DNA of 64,000 nucleotides, taken from the NCBI GenBank assembly GCA_963849635.1, contig CAWKIA010000028.1, forward strand, positions 62,001-126,000, in the 5' to 3' direction. Shown here in pieces: positions 47,252 through 56,458 of this stretch (positions are counted from its first letter, which is position 1; each line of letters begins with the position of its first letter). Both the position numbers and the translations under genes were made by a program. Under the pieces are notes generated by a model. It saw nothing but the letters and a program-made list of their open reading frames with translations. It was not told where the DNA came from and searched no databases. The stretch comes from CAVRUD01 sp963849635. GTDB taxonomy: Bacteria; Chloroflexota; Chloroflexia; Thermomicrobiales; UBA6265.

Positions 47252-48259
47252 ATGACCCTGCCCCTCACCCCCGATACGATCCAGGGAAGTAACCTCAACC
47301 CGATGCCCTCGACCTCGCGCACCCTGCGGCGCACGGTCGCGGACCGCCTCGGCCCCTTCCTTCAGAATCGCAAAGCGGTCTTCGGCGCGGTGATTCTGAT
47401 CGGCTTCACGCTCGTGGCGCTGCTAGCGCCGGTGATCTCGCCCGGCGATCCCAACGACATCGTCGCCAAGCGCCACCTCCACCCCTCGGCGGCCCACTGG
47501 TTCGGCACGACTGGTTCCGGCAAGGATGTCTTCGACCAGACCGTCTGGGGCACGCGTAAGACGCTCTATGTTGGCATGTCCGTCGGCGTCCTCACCACCG
47601 TCGTCGCGGCACTGGTCGGGATGACGGCCGGTTACTTCCGGGGTCGTGTGGATGACGTCCTGTCATTGATCACGAACGTCTTCCTGATCATCCCCAGCCT
47701 GCCGCTGCTCGTCGTCCTCTCTGCCTTCATCGGCAATGGCAACATGGTCTACTTCATCGGAGTGCTGACGTTCACCGGCTGGTCGTGGCCGGCGCGCATC
47801 CTCCGGGCCCAGACGCTCTCCCTGCGCGAGAAGGATTTCGTCGCCGCCGCGGAAGTCAGCGGCGAGAGCCGGATCCGAATCATCTTCGGCGAGATCTTCC
47901 CCAACATGCTCTCGATCACCGCCGCCAGCATGTTCGGCTCGGTCATCTTCGCCATCGGCGCGGTCAGCGCCCTTGAGTTCCTCGGTCTCGGCAATCCTAG
48001 CGTCGTTAGTTGGGGCACAAATCTCTACTGGGCCGGCAACGATGGCGCTCTCATCACAGGAGCCTGGTGGACGATCGTCCCGTCCGGCGTCTGCATTGCC
48101 ATCGTCGCGTTCGCCTTCGCGATGATCAACTACGCCGTCGATGAAGTGACGAACCCGCGGCTGCGGGCCCAGCGCATCGCCAGCCAGGCCCTCAAGACAA
48201 GCCATCGAACGGTCCAGCGGGCCACGCGCGCGACGCCGGTGGTCCGCCATGCTGGGTAA
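47252..48259 (+). CDS. Opp/Dpp-type permease (second)
   Basis: A DppC-type permease of 335 residues. The first span (AVFGAVILIGFTLVALLAPV) is followed by HWFGTTGSGKDVFDQTVWGT and the EAA loop EKDFVAAAEVSGESRIRIIF. The start is uncertain. ATG 47252 opens this frame, but ATG 47173 has a stronger ribosome site (AGGAGAG) and would join it with one base shift. The stop overlaps the start of the next ATPase gene (ATG 48249). Confidence 0.87.
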   Translation: MTLPLTPDTIQGSNLNPMPSTSRTLRRTVADRLGPFLQNRKAVFGAVILIGFTLVALLAPVISPGDPNDIVAKRHLHPSAAHWFGTTGSGKDVFDQTVWGTRKTLYVGMSVGVLTTVVAALVGMTAGYFRGRVDDVLSLITNVFLIIPSLPLLVVLSAFIGNGNMVYFIGVLTFTGWSWPARILRAQTLSLREKDFVAAAEVSGESRIRIIFGEIFPNMLSITAASMFGSVIFAIGAVSALEFLGLGNPSVVSWGTNLYWAGNDGALITGAWWTIVPSGVCIAIVAFAFAMINYAVDEVTNPRLRAQRIASQALKTSHRTVQRATRATPVVRHAG

Positions 48260-49266
48260 GACAACTAGCATCGTCAAGCCCGCTACTTATGGCGCCAATG
48301 GCGCGAACACGAAGCTCCTCGAGATTCGCGACTCTCAAAGTCGAGTACCTCTCGCCCCGGGGACCGATTCGGGCCGTCGATGGTATCTCCTTCGATATCG
48401 CCCCCGGCGAGGTCTTCGGCTTGGCCGGTGAGTCCGGCAGTGGCAAGACGACCGCTGCCCACGCCATCCTCCGCCTTCTTCATCCCCCGGCGATCATCAC
48501 CGGCGGCGAAATCCGCTTTGTCGGCAAGGACATCTTGGCGATGTCCGATAGGGAGTTGGAGTCATTCCGCTGGGCAGATGTTTCGATGGTCTTCCAAAGC
48601 GCGATGAATGCTCTCAACCCGGTCATGACCGTCGGCGACCAGATCGTCGACGTCATCCTGGCCCACGACGCCGATCGCACAAAAAAGGACGCTCGTAGGC
48701 GGGCCGGTGAGCTGCTCGAGATCGTCGGCATCGACGCCGAGCGCATCGACTCCTATCCCCACGAACTTTCCGGCGGCATGCGCCAGCGGGCCACCATCGC
48801 CATCGCCCTCGCCCTCGATCCGCCGCTGATGATCATGGACGAGCCCACCACCGCGCTCGATGTCGTCGTCCAGAAGGAGATCATGCAGCAAATCGAGGAT
48901 CTGAAGACCCGCCTTGGCTTCTCGATCCTCTTCATCACCCACGACCTCTCGCTCCTGGTCGAGTTCTCCGACCGCATCGGGATCATGTACGCTGGTCAGA
49001 TCGTCGAGTTGGCCCCCGCCCAGGAGATCTTCGCCAACCCGCTCCACCCTTATACCCAGGGCTTAATGGCGTCATTCCCGACTCTGACCGGCGAGAAGCG
49101 CCGCCTGACCGGCATTCCTGGCAGCCCGCCGGACATGTCCTGTCCGCCGGGCGGCTGTCGGTTCCATCCCCGGTGCACCAAGGTGCAGCCGATGCACCGC
49201 GAGGTCGTACCGGCCTTGAAAGAGGTAACGCCAGGTCACTGGGTGGCCTGTCACTTGTACGGCTGA
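48249..49266 (+). CDS. Opp/Dpp-type ABC ATPase (first), one frameshift near the start
   Basis: ATG 48249 overlaps the permease stop and begins MLGKTTSIVKPATYGANGAN. Removing one base at about 48336 joins KLLEIRD to LKVEYLSPRGPIRAVDG. Walker A is GESGSGKTT, the signature LSGGMRQRATIAIALA, and Walker B LMIMDEPTTALD. The C-terminal oligopeptide-ATPase domain has the CPPGGCRFHPRCTK cysteines typical of the DppD class, which can hold an iron-sulfur cluster. Apart from the one break the gene is intact. Confidence 0.85.
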
Positions 49267-49292
49267 CCAGGCGACGTGCGGTGCAACCCATC

Positions 49293-49388
49293 GTAGGGGC
49301 GATGCATGCATCGCCCGGTTGCCTTCAACCCGGGTGCGATCACGGAAACAGCCGTCTGGTGGCAGGGCGATGCATGCGTCGCCCCTAC
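49293..49388. repeat. GTAGGGGC...GCCCCTAC element 1
   Basis: This 96-base element begins GTAGGGGCGATGCATGCATC and ends with the inverted GATGCATGCGTCGCCCCTAC. It has no coding content and lies in the gap between the two ATPase genes. Its ends match the elements at 50514-50630 and 51817-51898. Confidence 0.7.
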
Positions 49389-49420
49389 ACGAACGAACGC
49401 GGTAGGAATGGGCAATAGAA

Positions 49421-50440
49421 ATGGTCATGCAGGCATCGACGACCACATTGGATCGACCAGGAACGGGATCGACAGCTCCCCTTCTTGAGGTCGCCGGCCT
49501 CACCAAGCACTTTCCGGTGGGCTCCTTTTTCCACCCTCTAAAGGTGCACGCTCTTGAGGACGTCTCGTTTTCGGTCAATAGGGGCGAGGTCGTCGCGGTC
49601 GTCGGGGAATCGGGCAGCGGCAAGAGCACCACTGCTCGCCTGATCGCTCGGCTGATCCCGCCGACCTCAGGCAGCATCCGGCTCCGGGGCGAGGACGTAC
49701 TGGAGAAGGAACCGAAACGACCGTCGCTGGATTACCGGGCCAAGGTGCAGATGGTCTTTCAGGACCCATTCGGGTCTTTGAACCCGGTGCACTCGATCAG
49801 TCACCATCTCTCCCGGCCACTGCGGATCCACCACCAGGGCCGCCGAGGTGACACGAATGATCGGATCCATGATCTCCTCAACACGGTTGGTTTGACCCCT
49901 GCGCGAGACTACGCGGTCAAGTTCCCTCATGAATTGTCGGGAGGCCAGCGGCAGCGGGTTGCGATTGCCCGGGCACTCGCCGCCGATCCCGTTCTCCTCC
50001 TGGCGGACGAGCCGATCTCGATGCTCGATGTCTCGATCCGGATGGGCATTCTCAACCTGATGGAGCGCCTCAAAGTAGAGCGCGGCCTGGCCTACCTCTA
50101 CATTACCCACGACCTCGCCAGCGCCCGCTACATCGGTGACCGAACCCATGTGATGTACGCCGGGCGGATGGTCGAAGGAGCGCCGAGCGAGGAGTTGGTC
50201 TCGGCCCCGGCGCATCCTTATACAAAACTCCTACTCTCCGCCGTGCCCGATCCCAGGGCAAACCGGATGCGGATTGAAGCCCGGGGCGAAGTCCCATCCC
50301 TGGTCGACCCTCCCCCAGGCTGCCCGTTTGCCGCCCGCTGCCCGTCCGTGATGCCGGTCTGTCGCGAACAGATGCCCGGGGTGGACGTTGTCGCATCCGG
50401 CCACTGGGTCCGTTGCCATCTTTACGGCGGTGGGGCATGA
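49421..50440 (+). CDS. Opp/Dpp-type ABC ATPase (second)
   Basis: An intact 339-residue ATPase of the DppF class. Walker A GESGSGKSTT, Q-loop MVFQDPFGSLNP, signature LSGGQRQRVAIARALA and Walker B LLLADEPISMLD are all present. The C-terminus has GCPFAARCPSVMPVC cysteines. It pairs with the first ATPase to drive the importer. ATG 49421 begins MVMQASTTTLDR. Confidence 0.9.
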   Translation: MVMQASTTTLDRPGTGSTAPLLEVAGLTKHFPVGSFFHPLKVHALEDVSFSVNRGEVVAVVGESGSGKSTTARLIARLIPPTSGSIRLRGEDVLEKEPKRPSLDYRAKVQMVFQDPFGSLNPVHSISHHLSRPLRIHHQGRRGDTNDRIHDLLNTVGLTPARDYAVKFPHELSGGQRQRVAIARALAADPVLLLADEPISMLDVSIRMGILNLMERLKVERGLAYLYITHDLASARYIGDRTHVMYAGRMVEGAPSEELVSAPAHPYTKLLLSAVPDPRANRMRIEARGEVPSLVDPPPGCPFAARCPSVMPVCREQMPGVDVVASGHWVRCHLYGGGA

Positions 50441-50513
50441 TGCCGCGACGCGGACGGGATGGCCGCCTGAGCGGTCAGCAGTCCCTGTGTGCGGTGGTCC
50501 AGGTTCCCGACCG

Positions 50514-50630
50514 GTAGGGGCGGACCGCTATCCGCCCGATAACCAACCGCGTCGTCCCGCTGCTGGAACGGTATTCCCAGGTGGGGGATTGGTCGGTGGG
50601 CGGTCGGGCGGACAGGCGGTCCGCCCCTAC
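50514..50630. repeat. GTAGGGGC...GCCCCTAC element 2
   Basis: This 117-base element begins GTAGGGGCGGACCGCTATCC and ends GGCGGTCCGCCCCTAC. The arms are inverted copies of about 16 bases. It lies between the ATPase and the Gfo/Idh/MocA gene. Confidence 0.7.
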
Positions 50631-50686
50631 AAGACGACGCGGTCGATCGATCGTGATTGCGCATGACACGAAATGAAAGGCAAACG

Positions 50687-51781
50687 ATGATTCGACTTGG
50701 CGTCGTTGGTTGCGGCGACGTTGCCTTCCGAACTTATTTCCCCGGTCTGAAACCGCTTCTCGACAATGGTGAAGTCCAGGTCGTGATCTGCTTCGATCCT
50801 ATCGCCGAGCGGGCCGAGCGCGCCGCGGCGCTCTTCAAGGGAGCGAAAGCGGCGACATCACTTGACGAGGTCGTCAGCTTTCCGGACCTGGACGCCGCGT
50901 TGAACCTGACGCCGGCCCCATTTCACCGCGACACGACCGCGGCGCTCCTTGGCGGTGGCCTGCACGTCTTCTCCGAAAAGCCGCTTGCGGCCACCGTGAA
51001 CGAGGGTCAGGAGCTGATCGCCTATGCGGCCAGCGTTCAGAAGACGCTCATGTGCGCTCCGGCGATCCTGGTGACCAACCGGTTCCGTTGGTTAACCAAA
51101 CTCGTCCGGGATGGCGAGATTGGCCAGCCGAAGCTAGCTCTTGCCCAGATTGCGGGCATGGGACCGGCCGCATGGCGCGACTACACCGGCGACCCCCGCG
51201 TCTTCTACGGTCCCGGCGTCGGCCCGATGATCGACACTGGCGTCTACGTCCTCCACGCCATCACCGGCCTTCTCGGTCCCGCGAAACGGGTCCAGGCGAT
51301 GGGTGGGATCGCGATTCCAAAGCGGACGATCCTGATTGATCGTTACCAGGGCGAGGAGATCACCGTTACGACGAACGATCAGATGTTGATCCAACTGGAC
51401 TTTGGGGACACGACGTTTGCCCAAGTGGTCTCCAGCTTTGCCATACCCGGCTCGCGCGCTCCCGCATTCGAGTTGCATGGAACCGGCGGCAGTCTCTCGA
51501 TCGGGATGGGTACCTGGTACAACACAAACGGAACAACGGACATCCTCAAGTTCGATCCATCGATCGGCGGTGGATCGGGTTGGGAGACTCGCACGCCGCC
51601 GGAGGCCAGCCCATTCGACAACATCGTCGCCGCCGGCGTGCCCCATTTCTTGGCGGTCCTGCGAGGCGACGAACAACCGGTCCTAACCGCCGAGCACGCT
51701 CTGCATGTTCTCGAGATCATGCTCAAGGCGACGGAATCGGCCGCGGCTGGAACATCGCTTGATCTCACGACGGCGTTCTAG
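50687..51781 (+). CDS. Gfo/Idh/MocA family oxidoreductase
   Basis: A 364-residue NAD(P)-binding sugar dehydrogenase-like protein. The nucleotide site is LGVVGCGDVAFRTYFPG, and the EKP motif is HVFSEKPLAATV. The C-terminal domain has the GPMIDTGVYVLHAITGLLG helix expected at the active site. ATG 50687 follows AAAGG. It is separated from the transporter by element 2 and followed by the ankyrin and isomerase-like genes, a common layout for carbohydrate-use clusters. It is only distantly similar to the member at 760. Confidence 0.88.
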   Translation: MIRLGVVGCGDVAFRTYFPGLKPLLDNGEVQVVICFDPIAERAERAAALFKGAKAATSLDEVVSFPDLDAALNLTPAPFHRDTTAALLGGGLHVFSEKPLAATVNEGQELIAYAASVQKTLMCAPAILVTNRFRWLTKLVRDGEIGQPKLALAQIAGMGPAAWRDYTGDPRVFYGPGVGPMIDTGVYVLHAITGLLGPAKRVQAMGGIAIPKRTILIDRYQGEEITVTTNDQMLIQLDFGDTTFAQVVSSFAIPGSRAPAFELHGTGGSLSIGMGTWYNTNGTTDILKFDPSIGGGSGWETRTPPEASPFDNIVAAGVPHFLAVLRGDEQPVLTAEHALHVLEIMLKATESAAAGTSLDLTTAF

Positions 51782-51816
51782 TGGTGCGTCAACGCCGGAT
51801 CGCCTCCTGGTAGCTG

Positions 51817-51898
51817 GTAGGGGCAGGGCTTGCCCTGCCCGGTCACGCACTGCGATGCTGCCTATTGGGAACCGGGCACCGCAAGCGGATGCCCCTAC
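51817..51898. repeat. GTAGGGGC...GCCCCTAC element 3
   Basis: This 82-base element begins GTAGGGGCAGGGCTTGCCCT and ends GCCCCTAC. The inner arms are less well matched than in elements 1 and 2. It follows the oxidoreductase stop by 36 bases and could serve as a terminator. Confidence 0.65.
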
Positions 51899-51960
51899 AG
51901 CTATGATGTGCCGCTCCGTTTTCGTTCCGCTCTCCGGCGCGACACTCTGGGAGGATTGCC

Positions 51961-52536
51961 ATGTCAAGCCCGACCAATCACACCCAGGACGAGATAGGCG
52001 CGTTCGTCATCGCGGCCCACGGCGACCCTGAGAAGGCGAAGGCTCTTCTTGCCGCCGATCCGACCCTGCTTCATACCCGGTGGGATCGAACCGGCGAGAC
52101 AGCGCTCGACGGCGCCGCCCACACCGGGCAGGCCGAGATGGCAGAGCACTTGCTGGCCGCTGGCGCGCCGCTGGATATCTTTACCGCCGCGATGCTGGGC
52201 CGAACCGAGGCCGTGATTGCTTTTCTCGACGGGGATCCAGATCTGGTCAATGCCGGTGGTGCGCATGGCATTCCCCTCCTGGTCTACGCCGGGTTGAGTG
52301 GCAAGGTCGATCTGCTTGATCTACTGGTTGAGCGAGGTGGCGGCAAGGAAGGGCACACTGGGGCGCTTCACGCGGCCTCACGCCGGGGCTACGTCGATGT
52401 TGCCCGCTGGGTGCTCGATCGCGGCGCGGATAGTGCGGCTAAGGACTTCGCGGGCAAGACCCCGTTGGAGCAGGCAACGGAACGGAATGATGAGGCGATG
52501 ATTGCTCTGCTGCGCGAATATGGCGCAGAGGCGTAA
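51961..52536 (+). CDS. Ankyrin repeat protein
   Basis: A 191-residue cytosolic protein made of ankyrin-type repeats: GETALDGAAHTGQAEMAEHL, IPLLVYAGLSGKVDLLDLLV, TGALHAASRRGYVDVARWVL and KTPLEQATERNDEAMIALLR. ATG 51961 follows GGGAGGATTGCC. Such proteins mediate protein-protein contacts. Its place in a sugar-metabolism cluster is common in Chloroflexota and Planctomycetes, but the partner is unknown. It is followed 28 bases later by the isomerase-like gene. Confidence 0.82.
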   Translation: MSSPTNHTQDEIGAFVIAAHGDPEKAKALLAADPTLLHTRWDRTGETALDGAAHTGQAEMAEHLLAAGAPLDIFTAAMLGRTEAVIAFLDGDPDLVNAGGAHGIPLLVYAGLSGKVDLLDLLVERGGGKEGHTGALHAASRRGYVDVARWVLDRGADSAAKDFAGKTPLEQATERNDEAMIALLREYGAEA

Positions 52537-52564
52537 AACGCTCACATGAAAGGGATGGATCTTC

Positions 52565-53329
52565 GTGCGACGAGACCAGATTGCACTTCAGCTCTACACG
52601 GTCCGGGAAGCGGCCGGCCAGGATTTCGTCGGCACGCTGAAGCGGGTGGCCGAGATGGGCTACCCGGCGGTGGAGTTCGCCGGTTTTGGCGGCCTATCCG
52701 CCCCTGACCTGCGGGCGCGCCTCGACGAGTTCGGCCTGAAGGCGCCCAGCGCCCACATCCCATACGCCAGCCTCGTTGAAGATGCCGCCAAGGCAACCGC
52801 CGACTTGAAAACGTTGGGGACTGAGTACGCAGTCGTCCCCTACATCGGCAACGAGCATCGCGAAAGCGTCGATGCGGCCAAACGATTCGCGGCATCCTTG
52901 AACCCGATCGCCAGGACGGTCACCGACGCGGGCCTCAAGTTCGCCTATCACAACCATGATTTCGAGTTCCGCCCAATCCCGGACGGCAGCGGCAAGACGA
53001 TGTGGGAGATCCTCCAGGAGGAGACCGATCCGGCCACCGTCGCCTTCGAGCTCGACATCTACTGGGTGGCCTATGGCGGCGGCGATGCGCTGGCGATCCT
53101 GCAAGCGAACCCAGCCCGCTATCCGCTCCTGCACTTCAAGGACATGACCGGCGAGGGCGATGCTCGCCGCGACGCGCCGGTCGGAGAAGGCACGGTCGAT
53201 TGGGGGCCATTCTTGACGGCCTCCGAGGGGACATCGCACTGGTTCGTCGTCGAACAAGACACCCCGGACGATGCCTTCCCCGATGTCGAGCGCAGCCTCC
53301 GCGCCATGGAGAAGCTCGCTGGGGCTTGA
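52565..53329 (+). CDS. Sugar phosphate isomerase/epimerase family TIM barrel
   Basis: A 254-residue xylose-isomerase-like barrel. GTG 52565 follows AAAGGGATGG. Family features include IALQLYTVREA at the N-terminus, VVPYIG, AYHNHDFEF with metal-binding His, TVAFELDIYWVAYGGGD with the metal-ligand Glu and Asp, LLHFKDM and WFVVEQDT. Members epimerise or isomerise keto-sugars or inositol derivatives and often work with Gfo/Idh/MocA dehydrogenases. Its position right after that gene supports a joint pathway. Confidence 0.85.
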   Translation: MRRDQIALQLYTVREAAGQDFVGTLKRVAEMGYPAVEFAGFGGLSAPDLRARLDEFGLKAPSAHIPYASLVEDAAKATADLKTLGTEYAVVPYIGNEHRESVDAAKRFAASLNPIARTVTDAGLKFAYHNHDFEFRPIPDGSGKTMWEILQEETDPATVAFELDIYWVAYGGGDALAILQANPARYPLLHFKDMTGEGDARRDAPVGEGTVDWGPFLTASEGTSHWFVVEQDTPDDAFPDVERSLRAMEKLAGA

Positions 53330-53363
53330 ACCGTCGAGCGTAAATGCCCGACTCGACAGGAAA

Positions 53364-53547
53364 CTGCGTCTAGGCTTCGCCCGGGGCTAAAGACCCCGGG
53401 CTATTCCAGATAACCCGGCTAAAGCCGGCTGCCACCCGTCTCGATGGTCGGAATACTCCGATTACAGCCCCGTTGTAGCAGCCCCCTTTAGGGGGGTTAT
53501 CCGATTAGCCCGGGGTCTTTAGCCCCGGGCGGAGCCGCAGACGGCGC
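53364..53547. repeat. Large inverted repeat with nested CCCGGGGCTAAAG hairpins
   Basis: The left arm from 53364 and the right arm ending 53547 are imperfect inverted copies of about 70 bases. Each arm contains a perfect CCCGGGGTCTTTAGCCCCGGG-type hairpin (53380-53400 and 53509-53529) plus a smaller CCGGCTAAAGCCGG or CCCCCTTTAGGGGG hairpin. It occupies the gap before the acyl-CoA dehydrogenase gene and probably also ends transcription from upstream. Confidence 0.65.
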
Positions 53548-53598
53548 TACCTTTGAGCAATTAAGCAATGCCCTGGTCAGGATCTGACGGAGTGCAGG

Positions 53599-54759
53599 AT
53601 GACCTTTCCTAAGACGGAACGCCAGGCCAAATTCATGGCGCTCGCGGACCAGCTTGCCGCCGAGTTCGAGCCGCGGGCGGCGGAGCATGATCGGGAAAAC
53701 ACCTTCCCATTCGAGAATTTCGATCGCCTGCGCGAAACCGGTTACCTGGCGCTGACGGTCCCGGCAGAGTACGGCGGCGGTGGCGCCGACCCGCTCGAGT
53801 TCGCCCTGGCGCAGGAGCGACTTGCCCGGGGAGACGGCGCGACCGCGCTGGCCTCGGCGATGCACCTTTCCCTCGTCGGGCGCGTCGGCGAGCTGGGCAC
53901 CTGGCCGGCGGCCCTCGTGGAGCCGCTCTTTCGGGACATCGTCGCGAACGGGGCGCTGATCAACGCCGCCCACAGCGAACCCGACCTGGGCAGCCCCAGC
54001 CGGGGCGGCCTCCCCAGCACCTCCGCCACCAGGACGGCGAATGGGTGGCGGATCACCGGCCGCAAGAGCTGGGCGAGCCTTGCTCCGGCGCTAACCTACG
54101 CTTCCGTGCTGGCCGCTGCGATCGAAGAGGGCCAGGAGCCCCGCCGGGCCAACTTCCTGGTCCCGACGAATAGCCCAGGCTTCCGAGTGCTAGAGACCTG
54201 GGACAATCTGGGGATGCGGGCAACCGCCAGCCACGATATCGAGCTAACGGACGTCGAAGTCGGACCAGATGCCATCCTGCCCCCAGACGGCTCCAACGTT
54301 CCCGGTGACGGCCGCGGCTGGTCCGGGTTCGGCGTGCCGGCCGTCTATCTGGGCATCGCCGGCGCCGCCCGGGATGCCGCGGTGAAGTTCGCCCAGGAGC
54401 GCGTCCCCAACGGCATGCCGGGTCCGATCGCGACCCTCCCGACGATCCAGCGCAGCATCGCCGAAATCGAACTCCTCCTCCTGCAAGCCAGCACCGTGCT
54501 CTTCGGAACAGCCGAGGAATGGGTGCAATTCCCGGAACGGCGGGAAAGCCTGTCGTGGAAGGTCGCCGCCGGCAAATATCTCGTCAGCAATCACGCCATC
54601 CGCGTCACTGACCTGGCCCTTCGGGTGACCGGTTCGGCCGGATTGGCCAAGTCGATGCCGATCGAGCGGTACTACAGGGACGTCCGTACGTCGCTCAACA
54701 TGCCACCGATCGACGATATCGCCCTCACGACGATTGGCAAGGCGGCTTTGGGTCTATAG
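53599..54759 (+). CDS. Acyl-CoA dehydrogenase family protein
   Basis: An intact 386-residue flavoprotein of the acyl-CoA dehydrogenase fold. Features are ETGYLALTVPAEYGGGGADP, the middle domain (HSEPDLGSP, WRITGRKSWASLAPALTYAS, ETWDNLGMRATASHDIELTD) and the C-terminal helical domain with VTGSAGLAKSMPIERYYRDV. The usual Glu base is not obvious, which occurs in related monooxygenase or dibenzothiophene-type members. ATG 53599 begins MTFPKTERQAK. A nitroreductase starts 40 bases on. Confidence 0.85.
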   Translation: MTFPKTERQAKFMALADQLAAEFEPRAAEHDRENTFPFENFDRLRETGYLALTVPAEYGGGGADPLEFALAQERLARGDGATALASAMHLSLVGRVGELGTWPAALVEPLFRDIVANGALINAAHSEPDLGSPSRGGLPSTSATRTANGWRITGRKSWASLAPALTYASVLAAAIEEGQEPRRANFLVPTNSPGFRVLETWDNLGMRATASHDIELTDVEVGPDAILPPDGSNVPGDGRGWSGFGVPAVYLGIAGAARDAAVKFAQERVPNGMPGPIATLPTIQRSIAEIELLLLQASTVLFGTAEEWVQFPERRESLSWKVAAGKYLVSNHAIRVTDLALRVTGSAGLAKSMPIERYYRDVRTSLNMPPIDDIALTTIGKAALGL

Positions 54760-54799
54760 TAGGAACCGGTGGAACGATTCACAAAAAAGGGGATTGGTA

Positions 54800-55285
54800 G
54801 TGGTTCAGCAAGCGATCATGAAGCTACGATCGGTGCGCAAGTTCGACGATCGGCCCCTGCCCGACGACGTGCTTACGGCCATCCTCGACGCAGGTCGGCG
54901 GGCCCAGAGTTCGAAAAACACTCAGCCGTGGGAATTCGTCGTCCTGCGAGATCGAGATCGGCTGACCGCTATTTCCAAGCTCGGGACCTATGCCGGCCAC
55001 CTCGCGGGGGCCGCCGCTGGAGTCATCTTGGTTTCGACCGCGGATGACTCCTACGACGTAGGCCAGGCCACAGCCTTCCTGATGCTGGCCGCGCATGAGC
55101 TCGGAGTCGGCTCTTGCATCGCTTATTTCAACGACCAGGAGGCGGCAAAGGCGCTCCTTGACGTACCGGACGACCGGCATCTGATCTATGGCCTCTCGTT
55201 CGGCTACCCCGCTGCCGATTGGACGCCGGCGAAGATGGGCGGACGGCGCTCGCTCGATGACGTCGTGCATTGGGAGCAGTGGTAA
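54800..55285 (+). CDS. Nitroreductase family protein
   Basis: A 161-residue FMN-dependent nitroreductase-fold protein starting at GTG 54800 with AAGGGGA upstream. The FMN motif is MKLRSVRKFDDRPLPDDVL with GRRAQSSKNTQPWEFVVL. The C-terminus has GLSFGYPAADWTPAKMGGRR and DDVVHWEQW. It is short for the family, missing the long cap insertion. It lies beside the acyl-CoA dehydrogenase-type flavoprotein, and a truncated copy of its last 28 codons is at 56459. Confidence 0.83.
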   Translation: MVQQAIMKLRSVRKFDDRPLPDDVLTAILDAGRRAQSSKNTQPWEFVVLRDRDRLTAISKLGTYAGHLAGAAAGVILVSTADDSYDVGQATAFLMLAAHELGVGSCIAYFNDQEAAKALLDVPDDRHLIYGLSFGYPAADWTPAKMGGRRSLDDVVHWEQW

Positions 55286-55355
55286 GTCCCGCCGAAGAAC
55301 CAGCTTTGTGCTCGACAGCATGGAAGTGTTCTTCGCAGCTGGATCGCGAGTTCGG

Positions 55356-56390
55356 CTACGCGGTCTCCGAGCCGTCGATTCTCCCGTCCGCACTCGGCAC
55401 CTTGCGGAACACCCAATCGACGCGGCGGAATGCGGTCGTCGGTCCAGTGACCGTCATCGTCGCGACCACCCCGGCGGCATCGGAGGAAAACGTCGCCTCG
55501 AACGGGAAGGACTCGACATCGAAGGTGTCGTGCGTTTTCGGGAGCAGTTTGGTCCGTGGCCAGACATGGGGCAAGTCGAAGAGATAGAGCGCTCCGTCCT
55601 CAATCCGGACGTGGCAGACTTCGTCTTCGCCGTTGTCCCGCTCGCGATAGATGCCAACATAGCGTGCCAGATCGCCCGGCGAACCGGCGTCCGCCGCGGC
55701 AAGTGGCACCCCCAGGAAGGCGAGCAACTGGTACTGATACGTCGTCCAATCGCCGGCGTCGGTTTCGAGGACGAGCGTGGGAAACCCGACAGCGGCGACG
55801 GCACCGTCCGCGAAGTCGCGGTAGGCCGTCCAGAAGGCAGCCAGACCGTCGAAGCCATGCAATCTTCGGCGGCGCCCGTAGGCCGACTCCGCCACCCGGG
55901 CCGTGTAGAGGTCCTCAATACCACCCCCGCGCCGGTCAAGTAGGCGCCGCAACGACGCGCCGACATCCCGCTGCCGGAAGTAGACCAGGCAGGGATCGAG
56001 AGGGCTGATGATGCGCTCGACCTCCGCCAGATAGGCCCGAAGGTCCTCCGGCGGTACTTCGCCTGGAAACAGCGTCCACGTGAGGTACCCGAGCAAGCAG
56101 CTGTCGAGGAGTACCACCGCGTCGGCGTGCTGCTGGGCTTGGGCAAACTGCCGCCACCGATCGAGCGCGTCGGACACCACGCCGCTCACGTCTCCGGAGG
56201 AAAGTCGATCGAGAAGGTGCTGGAGGGAGTCCAGATCATTGAAGAGCCAAACCGGGTGGCCCGCTTCCTCCTCATACCACCATCTGGCCAGGATCCCCTG
56301 GTCCATCAGATGGCGGGCGAGGAACTGGCCGGTCGTGGACTTGCCCGACCCCGGTATGCCCTCGAACAGGACGAGCCGCGTCTGACGCAC
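55356..56390 (-). CDS. P-loop kinase-like protein fused to a beta-rich C-terminal domain
   Basis: A 344-residue protein. From GTG 56390 the Walker A motif comes at once (LFEGIPGSGKSTT, residues 8-20). Further features are HADAVVLLDSCLLGYLTW and DPCLVYFRQRDVGASLRRLL, as in nucleoside or thymidylate-type kinases. The last ~90 residues are a separate beta-rich module (LARYVGIYRERDNGEDEVCH, GALYLFDLPHVWPRTKLLPK) like the DUF3471-type domain often joined to serine hydrolases. An upstream GTG at 56438 is also in frame. The substrate is unknown. Confidence 0.65.
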   Translation of the reverse strand: MRQTRLVLFEGIPGSGKSTTGQFLARHLMDQGILARWWYEEEAGHPVWLFNDLDSLQHLLDRLSSGDVSGVVSDALDRWRQFAQAQQHADAVVLLDSCLLGYLTWTLFPGEVPPEDLRAYLAEVERIISPLDPCLVYFRQRDVGASLRRLLDRRGGGIEDLYTARVAESAYGRRRRLHGFDGLAAFWTAYRDFADGAVAAVGFPTLVLETDAGDWTTYQYQLLAFLGVPLAAADAGSPGDLARYVGIYRERDNGEDEVCHVRIEDGALYLFDLPHVWPRTKLLPKTHDTFDVESFPFEATFSSDAAGVVATMTVTGPTTAFRRVDWVFRKVPSADGRIDGSETA

Positions 56391-56458
56391 CAGCGACCCC
56401 CAGTAAGCGGACGCACAACCTGCACGAGTGTAGCCCACAGCAGTTCGTCAATGCCCCC

